Shown piece by piece: positions 55,799 through 64,000 of a stretch of 64,000 nucleotides of DNA. Within the stretch, counting starts at the first letter, position 1. Every line of letters starts with the position of its first letter. The position numbers were made by a program, and so were the translations under genes. Source of the stretch: Sesamum alatum (lineage: Eukaryota; Streptophyta; Magnoliopsida; Lamiales; Pedaliaceae). The stretch spans positions 7,267,193-7,331,192 of the forward strand of contig JACGWO010000010.1 in the NCBI GenBank assembly GCA_034509735.1, in the 5' to 3' direction. The notes under the pieces are model-generated. The model worked only from the letters and a program-made list of their open reading frames with translations. It did not search any database and had not been told where the DNA came from.

Positions 55799-58700
55799 AT
55801 GGCTGCTGAGGAAGATATTGATGTTCCAGCTTTAAAATCACTGTTAAACCAAACGCAGACTAACTGGAAGCAGGAGATGGAGAGGAGCCAGTCGCAAGTT
55901 GATGCCTTGCAACAGAAGCTTACGGAGGTAAAGGCTTGCATACAAGGGTCAGAGGCAGATGCAAAGAAGGAACTTGATGTTCTTTGGCGTAGAGTGAAAA
56001 CTTCTGCAACATTATTGACATACTTAAAATCCAAAGCCAGAATCATTGCAGTTCCTCATTTGGCTCATACGTCTTGTGGTATCAAACAATTGGATGGTGT
56101 GGGCCTTGTTGATAAAAATGGTGTACCATTGTCTGGATGGTCAAGGAATGTAGACATTTCTTCCTTTGACAGTGCTGATGAGGAAACATGGACAGCACTT
56201 AGTAGTCAGGAAGGTTCTCTTGATGAACAAGATGGAGTCTATATTAGTGAATTACTCAAAAGTGTACAAATGGTTACAGATGTAATGGAAAGTCTTGTAA
56301 AGAGAGTTATCATGGCTGAATCAGAAACGGCTATTGAGAAGCAGAAGGTGACGGTAGGGCAGGAAGAAATTAAAAAGAAGGCAGTTCAAATTGAGAACAT
56401 GTCTATAAAACTAGAAGAGATGGAACAGTTTGCGATGGGTACAAATAGTATTTTGAATGAGATGAGACAGAGGGTCGAAGATTTGGTCGAAGAAACCTCT
56501 AGACAGAGGCAAAGAGCTGCCGAAAATGAGCAGGAGCTTTGCCGTGTTAAGCAAGACTTTGAATCCCTGAAATCTTATGTCAGTACTCTGATTAGTGTAA
56601 GGGAAACACTTCTTTCATCAGAAAAGCAATTTCAGACAATTGAAAAGCACTTTGAACGGTCAGTATGTCTAACTTCTATAATTTTGTCTAGAGTTTGGAA
56701 TAGTTAGTGCTTTTTTCATTATTAATGTTTGCCATTTATTTGTTGATCATGGTGATTACTAACTATTCAAGTTTTCCCATTTGTTTCGCACTGCCTTTCA
56801 GTTTTTTGTTTCTATCAATTTCATATTTGTGCTTGTAGTATTTTCTAACTTTTCATTTGTTTCCCCATCCAATAGTAGAAAGAAAAAACATACATTTAGT
56901 ACTGACTTATGCTGAAAGATGAGCTAAGATGGATCCTGCTTAAGTACTTTGCAATGAAGTCAAGCCTACTCTTGAGAAATGTTTCCAGTTAAGTCTTGAG
57001 TTCACAAGAAAGCATGTTGTTTCTCTATTCCAAGAATGATTCATCTGAACAACCCAGTTTCCACGTTTCTAACTTCTTGTTGTTGACAGCTTCTGCTATA
57101 GTAACCTTCTGTATCCCAATGGCAACATCTTCTGCCAAAAGATCTTCTGCCAAAAGATCTTCTGCCAAAAGATCTTCTGCTTTCTTCTTTATATACCACC
57201 TTATATGTACATGATGCTGGATATTATAAGACGGAACTTGGCTGAAGGAAAATTACAATTATGAATTCAGTACTTTATGACAATTCCAGCAACTTGTCTT
57301 GAAACATGCTGCTTTCATTGACCACTTATAACCATCTTGCTTGTTGACAAGGCACCTTTTCCCGTTCTTAGAACTTAAATATCTCCATTTCAGTTGCAAA
57401 GGAAAATGGTTCTTCTTTTGCTTTTATTATGGCTTAACATACACTTAGGAATACTATGGATATAACATGGAGGGCCAGGTTGACATTTCCCCTCCTCTCG
57501 TGAACTTTCTAAAGCCTAATAAAGCAGTATTGGTCATTGCCAAACCCTCACTTAGGTACTAACTACTTCAAAAAAATGAGGCGCCACTTTTAACCACCAT
57601 AGCTGCTGAATTCTGGACTCTTGGTTCTTCTTGTCACCTATTGCCTTGAGCTGTCCATTGTGCAACTGTTATTCATTGCTAATTAATGAGATAACTGTAT
57701 GTTTAGATTGGCAGCTTATTCTCTTAGTATTGTTGCATTTTTTACTGTTGCAACTTCATATGTTACCATATAAGTGATGGACACATGCTTCAAAGACTTG
57801 CTTCCTATGGTATGCATGTGAATGGTTTAAAACCATCATGATTCACATTAGAGAAGGCAGTTAATGTTGGCTCGTAAGGATATGTGAAAATATATTGACA
57901 CTGCATGAATCATGTGAAACACTACAAGTGGGACAATAAGAAAGACTCCAGAATGAGGTAATGGATTGAAAGATCCTCTTTCCAACACATCTGAATGCTC
58001 TAGGATGTGGATCCAGTGGTAGCTTGAGATGCTCAGCATTAAAGACTTTGACATAAATTTCATAGGAAACGATATCCGCTATGAACAGTTTAACTTCTTC
58101 GCTGGACCTCTAAAACAAAGCTTTCCCGAGGAATGGTACCACTGTTTGATGCCTTTTTAGAATGAAGAAGAGATGTATCTTCTTCACCTTTAAATGCTTT
58201 GTGGCATTGGATAGAAAGTTCTTAAAAGTTGTTGTTGATTCCCACCAGTTACACTAAACTAATGCTAGTTGCTTATCAAAGATGAAATTTTGTGGTAGGT
58301 CTTAACTGGAACTGAAGACTACTCTTAAGCCAATGTCTATGTTATGAGATAATTTGAGAGCATAATTGGGGCAAACTCAGATGTTTTCTTGGCTATAAAT
58401 CGTACCATAGAATAATGAGTTTTAGAAAGACGTAGTTATGATCGCAGAAAGGTATACAATACAACATACAGGATTTACTAGGAGAAAGCTTGAATTTTAG
58501 AAAGAACACTTTACAGTACCATTAGCGACTGATGGAAACTATATAATTCTAATTTACAAAGGACTTTATACAAATATCGATGACTAGAAATCTTGTAACA
58601 TTTTAGTATTAGATTAAGACTCAAAATCAGAACCACTTGAATTTAAAAATCAGACTAACTTATTCATAAAATGCTTAGGCCTTGTTTGTTTACATTTTTG

Positions 58701-61700
58701 TTCCCGATTTTGAATTTCCATACGCTTGAAAACGCGATAATATGTTTGTTTTTTATATTTTTTCATTAAAAAATACTCTTACCATCTTTTCACCCCAATT
58801 ATTACTTTTTCCATTTATAAATATATATTCACAATATAATATCTTTTAATGATTAACTTAATAACATAATAATATGCTCTTTTGAAAAAAAGCATTGTTA
58901 TTACATCACTAACAACCCTAAATCAGTACAAATTTTAACTATCAGTTTCAATCAAATAAAAGTTACATTGATTTGACACTGCTAGTAATAAAAAGATTAC
59001 AACTTCACAGAACTAATCCAAACACTTTCAGTTTGCATGAAAATCCATACAAAAACAAAAGCACTTTTTTTCAACTAGGAACTGAAAATTGAAACCAAAG
59101 ACAGCTTTATTGTAATTATTGAGTCTTTAGTTAACAGCCTCAAGGTCCCTAGCTGCTCTTGCCAGGAAGAGATATCATATTTAAGGCTAACACAGAGGGG
59201 ATCAATTTTAAGTTACGTGTCCTTGATGTTTGAAGAAGATTTGTGTCTCTGTTGTACCGGGTGATGGAACAGTTAGAAAGCTTTTCATGTTTCCTATTTA
59301 ATATGGATAAGGCTTAGTGGAATCTAATTTGACTTGAGTTGCAAGATGAGTTATTGTGTATGATGTTGAATATTAATGCCATTGTTTATTATGCTGAATT
59401 GCATATACTGCTGGAAAATTTTGAAAATATATTGATTTGACACTGCAGTTTAATATAAAAAACAATATCATTAACTAATACAAACACATTCTCATTTTAC
59501 ACAAGAATCTATACAAAATTCAAACACATTTTCCGTTGAAAATTGAAAACTGAAAATGACAATACAAACAAACAGTACTTTCCTATTGGGAGATCTCCAT
59601 TGATGTCTGTGGTGCTTTTGTTAAATCAGACCGTATTTTCTTCTCCTTCTGCACTTTTAAAGACAGTTCTTAGTATTTCAATATTTATACGCATACTGAA
59701 TTTCTAGATACATATTTATTTTTTTCATGTATTTTTATGAATAGTTGGAAGCCTCTGTCAGGTATTGAATTATACAGCAGGATAAAACATCTTTCTCACT
59801 ATCAAGAAAATAAATCAACAAAATTTCAATTTATTCTATTAGTAACATACTAACATTATATACTATGTATTTTATGAATAGTTGGAACCCTAGTCTTAGG
59901 TATTGATTACACAGCAGGATTACAAAACTTTCTTAGTATCAAGACTCAATGAATCAACAAAGTCTCAAAGTTAACTTATTTTATTAGCAACATCATTTTC
60001 TACCTCTGATGTAATTGTTCAATAGCTGTACCTGACTTAAAGGTGCTTGTCCCAGTCGTATTATCAATCTACCAATGGATTAACTATACTCTTTTAGTTA
60101 ATTATGCAATTAAATGTACTAGTTACCATAATTTTTTGTTCAATTTGAATGCTCTCATATGATTCGGCACAGTAGTTTTGGTTTGCATTTGTCCATAATA
60201 TATATCTTGCTTTTAATTTTTGATCAAGTGGGGTCCACCTTTGTGTTTTCTCCATGCGCTTGTGTGTGTCAGTATGTCCTCACTCCTTGCTTGTGTCCTG
60301 GCTATTGACACATTTGCTTACATCCACTAAGAAGTTGGCGGGAAAAATGCAATGATCAGGATAGTATTCCTTAGTCCAATAAAGTTGAGAATGGAGAAAT
60401 CCTATTCTATAACCTGAAATGTGTACGCCGGTTTTCGTGTATGCCATCTAAGATACAAGGGATAGGTGGACATACTTTACTGGAATCTGACACTATAGAA
60501 CTAAGACAATAAAGGGATCAAGAGTAAGAAACATAATGAGTTGTTTTTCGACAAGCACTTGTAGATAGATTAATCCGTAGAAGAAATGATCCTCTTTTAA
60601 TTGTTGGGGGACCATGAACAACTTTTAGATTCCTATAGCAGTTGCAGAATCCTTCCAACAGTCTAGGTGCATGATTTTATTTACTTGGTATAGCAAATTG
60701 ATTGGAATTGTTTTAAGTAGTCTCTGTATTTAGTTTAGATTCTGGAAATATTCCTGGCACGACTAGAAAGCTGGGGTCTGAGAATATATTTAAATTACTG
60801 CTTGATTTTCAGGGACATTTCATATATAAACAAACTGTAAGAGCATTCAAGCCTTTTAGGTTGTGTAATGAAACGATATGTTTGATTCCTTTAATTTTTT
60901 AATACTTATTATTGCACGTTCCTGAGAATAGTAGATTTTACAAGGGTCTTCTATCTTATGAACTCTTAGCTAATTGTTAGATAGCCACCCTTTAGATTCC
61001 GTTGCTCATTGCCTCCAGTCCACATCAAAGAACATGTCCGAAATTGTTATCAAATTTTGATTCTAGGCCACTAGGTTTTCATGTTGGATTTGAAGCGATG
61101 ATGAGAATGTGCTGATATTTAGGGTAATGTGGTCTTTTATATTGCTGAACTGATATTTAGGGTAATGTGGTCTTTTATAATTGCTGAACTGATATTTAGG
61201 GTAATGTGGTCTTTTATATTAGGATATTAGGTTTTCATGTTATCAATTTTCTTGATATTTAGGGTAATGTGCTGATATTTAGGGTAATGTGGTCTTTCAT
61301 ATTTGATGGCTTAGTTGTAGTTTGGCTTTATTTTAATTTAGCACTGGTTTTGTTGAAGCGCTTTGTCCCACAACAGAATATCTGTATGATTTCCCACTAT
61401 GGTGATGCAAATATCATCTTAAGAATCTGGATTATCTGCATGCTTTAGATGCAATACTGGCTGTATATCATGAAAGTAACAGCTATAAAATAATATAAAT
61501 AAAGACAACAAAAATATTGTTTTGTATAAAAGAGGAGGCACTCTAAGGCGTTCATTAGCTTATATAGAAACTTTTGAAGTTTTTCTTGGAACATCTTCCC
61601 ACCTATTGTATAGAAAAGAAAAGAAAAGATTGGAAAGGAAAAAAAGTTTTTGAAAATGCAGGAAATTTATATGTATGAATATTCTTTTGCTAACCAAGGC

Positions 61701-63498
61701 AAATGATGGTATCTTTGCATTAATTTTCAACAAGCTTGTTGTAGAGGCATGGATTTATTTTTTATACATGAACTACAATGTCAAATTAAGGAAGAGACAA
61801 CTCAAAAAATCATGAATTTTGAATGAGATTCCCATTATATATTTTATAACTATGGTGGGAGGTGAGGAGAATGGGTGTTCATGCTGCAAGGTTGTGGTCA
61901 GTAAGCTCGGGATAGGCAGAATGGCTTGTCATTTTGTTCACCACATGAAGAACTATTTTCCCTGGCATTCTCTGTATTGTCTCTAGCTGGTACTTTAGTT
62001 GACATCTTTCAAGCTGATGTTGAACTAATGCAGATGGATATAATGCGATTCCAACCATATCAGAGCTCAAAGCCTTTCTTATTTAACTATTGCAGAAATC
62101 TTCTTTGTTGTTACGAAATAAGCTAGACAGGGGAAAACTGTTTTGGCCCTATTCATTATATGCACAGAGTCCGAGTTAACCATGCACATTCGTCTTGTAG
62201 GTCTATTAGCTTATGGGAATTTTCATCTGGCAATTTAGTTGTGCTGTCAACCAGCTTGTTTATTGATAACCTTTACATGCACATTTGATCCTATAGAAGC
62301 AAAACGCACTCCAGTTTCTTGACTACCACAATCGATCTGGAAAGTTCCACGAACGACTGCTCTACTGCTCATACACCCACCCCTTCTCTTTCCTGTACCC
62401 ATCTGCTCTAACTTAGACTGCCGATTCCCGAAGCGTCTATTTTCTTCACGTGACTTGAGATCAAAATATTGTCTGTGGATATGATTACAATCTATTTACT
62501 CACTCAATTTATTCTCTTTCCAAATGGTTCTGAAACTTTTGCAGGTAGTGAATAAAGAGTTAAGTTTTGTAACATTTACATGATTATCGTGGAGCAAGGA
62601 TATTGGATAAGATGCAAATACTTAAAAATGTGGTTAACTGGGATTTGGAATAGGTTATGGGGTCTGACTGACATTCTCCAGTGCATTCTTAGAAGCTAAC
62701 TGCTATTACTCTATTTGGCATTGGTGATGAATTCCTTGATTGCATATCATTGCCAAAAGGAAGATAAGATGATGCTATATATATATCTTAATGCTTGATT
62801 ATATATGTCTGGTTGACTTGAATTATTTGTAAACCACTTAATGCTTGAGATGTTATAATTAACTTGTCTCTAATTCAAGATAAGATCAGTTTTTATGGTC
62901 CCTGCCTCATGGTCCTGCCTTTAGGTAGTAGTGACATCTTAAAGTGGAATATTTGTTACTTTGGTGCAGTACATAAATGATATTTGCAGCATTCTGAGGT
63001 TAGCATATGTTGATATTCTAATGTCAGATTGTAAAGGAACTTACAGTTTATAGCTGGGATAATTGCAACACCTATCATCTATTAACTAAATACTGACCTT
63101 AAATATAATAATCAAGGTTTAGACCCTGTAAAGGGTTAATAAAAGATTTTCATTTCCTGTTCCTTCTTTTTCTATTTCTTCACCTTAAATTCTAATAAAC
63201 CAAAGTCTGTCATTTGAGAATTCTCTCCTTGTTTGTTCAGAAGTATTGTTGACTGTGTCTGGCTAGAAAACTCATTTCCTGTCCGGGAAATTTACTTTAT
63301 GTTGTTGTCTTGGAAACAATCAGGCTCGTAGCGAAAACATCACAGTTGGAAAACGAGAAGATGCAGAAGGAGGCTGAGGTCCAGAAACTCATGGAAGAGA
63401 ATGTGAGGCTGAGTGCTCTACTGGACAAGAAAGAAGCCCAACTCGTGGCCATGAACGAGCAGTGTAAGGTTATGGCACTGAATGCTTCCAACATTTAG
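55799..63498 (+). CDS. Conserved plant coiled-coil protein, ELKS/Rab6-interacting/CAST family-like (exons 55799-56658 and 63324-63498)
   Basis: The spliced CDS is 1,035 nt, 344 residues. The start MAAEEDIDVPALKSLL is chosen because similarity to the left copy and the family begins there; the frame is open 13 codons upstream. Residues 1-60 are helical (WKQEMERSQSQVDALQQKL). A conserved block follows at about 65-125 (TSATLLTYLKSKARIIAVPH, then GVGLVDKNGVPLSGWSRNVD). An acidic linker is at 125-150, and a long C-terminal coiled coil at about 150-344 (EEIKKKAVQIENMSIKLEEM; the last exon gives NEKMQKEAEVQKLMEENVRL and ends ALNASNI). The donor CG/GTCAGT and acceptor CAG/GCTCG join ...FE-R-LVAK in frame. 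Arabidopsis relatives are annotated ELKS/Rab6-interacting/CAST family; no function is established, and a role in membrane traffic is only suggested by the name. The intron is 6.7 kb. It is the only intact host gene in the window. Confidence 0.88.
57130..57177 (+). repeat. 15-bp tandem repeat, 3 copies, in the intron
   Basis: TCTGCCAAAAGATCT occurs three times in tandem. The left gene copy has a single related unit (TCTACCAAAGATCT, 47072-47085), so the expansion followed the duplication. Confidence 0.9.
58678..59572. mobile_element. Clustered miniature-element remnants
   Basis: Left end GGCCTTGTTTGTTTACATTT; the far end at 59545-59572 reads, on the other strand, CTGTTTGTTTGTATTGTCAT. An internal stretch (58960-59099: AATCCAAACACTTTCAGTTT, GGAACTGAAAATTGAAACC) repeats the pattern of 59440-59550. 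This suggests either a single element with an internal duplication or two adjacent ones. No target duplication seen. Confidence 0.45.
59731..59992 (+). repeat. Imperfect tandem duplication, about 137-bp period
   Basis: TTTTATGAATAGTTGGAA followed by AGGTATTGA..ACA-CAGCAGGAT and ATCAACAAA occurs at 59734 and again at 59870 with substitutions and small indels. Confidence 0.75.
61112..61300 (+). repeat. 38-39 bp tandem repeat
   Basis: CTGATATTTAGGGTAATGTG plus GTCTTTTATATTGCTGAA occurs at 61112, 61150 and 61189, with partial units at 61252 and 61272. Confidence 0.85.
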
Positions 63499-64000
63499 TT
63501 TGACATTCTTAACTCCCTCTGAGAGAGCTGCCTTTCTGAATCAAGTGTGGTTAGATGAATTCGGATTGTCTCTTTATTTTCCAACAAGAATGTTTGCTCT
63601 TTCGTTCTACTTCCTCGTTGAGAAGTGTTCAGTTTGATAGGACTCAAAGCTTGTACTGTTAGGACTGTTTTGCAATTTGTTCAGTGCAATGTGTGATTAT
63701 CGTCATATTGTCTCAATACATTAAAGTGACCGTTGGCTTGTGTTCTTTTGCTTGTACAATTCTTTTACATAAGTGTTCTGTTTTCTTCGCCTTCTTTTCC
63801 CCTTTGTTGTTGCGAGTGCAAAGGAGACGTCTTTGAAGTCCTGCTCCTTATATCCGGGGAAAGTACATTATCATAAATGAACCAACCACTGTTTATGTAC
63901 AGTTTGCCAAACCAAGAGTTACAAGAAAGAGGGAACTACTGAAGAGTTGGTGATGAGGCCTGAAAGGAGACCAACCAAGACTGCACTATTATAAGTGGTT
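63499..64000. other. 3' UTR of the intact gene and downstream sequence
   Basis: Sequence to about 63720 matches the left copy (CTTAACTCCCTCTGAGAGAG and onward), so this is probably the 3' UTR. Beyond CTCAATACATT the copies diverge and nothing further is recognised. Confidence 0.5.

Larger units (their letters stand above)
57440..62990. other. 5.5-kb intron segment absent from the left gene copy
   Basis: The copies part after CTTAACATACACTT and rejoin at TGCAGCA-TCTGAGGTTAGC. Between these points the right copy has 5.5 kb with no coding similarity on either strand. No LTRs, TIRs or duplication were found at the two junctions, so it is either ancestral intron lost from the left copy or a composite insertion. 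It holds the small repeats listed separately. Confidence 0.75.

Noticed and set aside
57440..62990. Reading the 5.5-kb intron block as a retrotransposon
   Set aside because: No LTRs, poly-A tail, TSD or coding domain found at the junctions or inside.

Overview
This is plant nuclear DNA, most likely from a eudicot (inference: spliced gene with GT-AG introns, Tat-type Ty3/gypsy, L1 LINE, Harbinger, CACTA and MULE-like elements, AT-rich spacers with TA microsatellites). I cannot name the species. No rRNA, tRNA, CRISPR, phage or bacterial features were seen. The only clear host gene is a conserved plant coiled-coil protein of the kind annotated in Arabidopsis as ELKS/Rab6-interacting/CAST family. 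It is present twice: an indel-riddled copy (about 44041-48101) and an intact copy (about 54081-63720; CDS exons 55799-56658 and 63324-63498, 344 residues). Layout: 400-1227 is a probable solo copia-type LTR. 1272-13671 is a complete but dead Tat-lineage Ty3/gypsy element on the minus strand (711-bp LTRs, TSD CATAT). It has a dual RNase H, an RT catalytic-core deletion, a protease Asp-to-Asn change, a minisatellite in the 3' region and a decayed antisense ORF on the plus strand. Its gag is split by a 2.0-kb solo LTR (9987-12035). A second, inverted copy of that solo LTR is at 14087-16396. An L1 3' fragment lies near 17300-17650. 19314-23080 is a gag-only Tat-like element inserted in an RNase H-like (RVT_3) gene fragment. 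23760-28610 is a near full-length, decayed L1 LINE. 28869-36656 is a run of miniature and MULE-like elements with 9-bp or near-9-bp TSDs. Two of these share an unusual build (GC-rich arms around AT-rich tandem repeats), with a degenerate Myb/SANT-like coding stretch between them. 37586-43940 is a PIF/Harbinger region: transposase with its D-D-E residues still visible, and a Myb/SANT-like ORF1 split by a third copy of the solo LTR (38326-40731, TSD ATTTA). The left coiled-coil gene copy follows, then a further solo LTR-like segment (49203-49929), a 1-kb Harbinger-type non-autonomous element (50152-51155), a CACTA miniature element (51789-52105), an L1 5' fragment (53570-54080) and the intact right copy of the coiled-coil gene. 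The right copy carries a 5.5-kb intron segment absent from the left copy. The window is a nested transposon graveyard around one duplicated gene. I found no convincing new functional system. The most informative signals are the insertion junctions, the antisense ORF, the arm-plus-array elements and the asymmetric decay of the gene duplicate.
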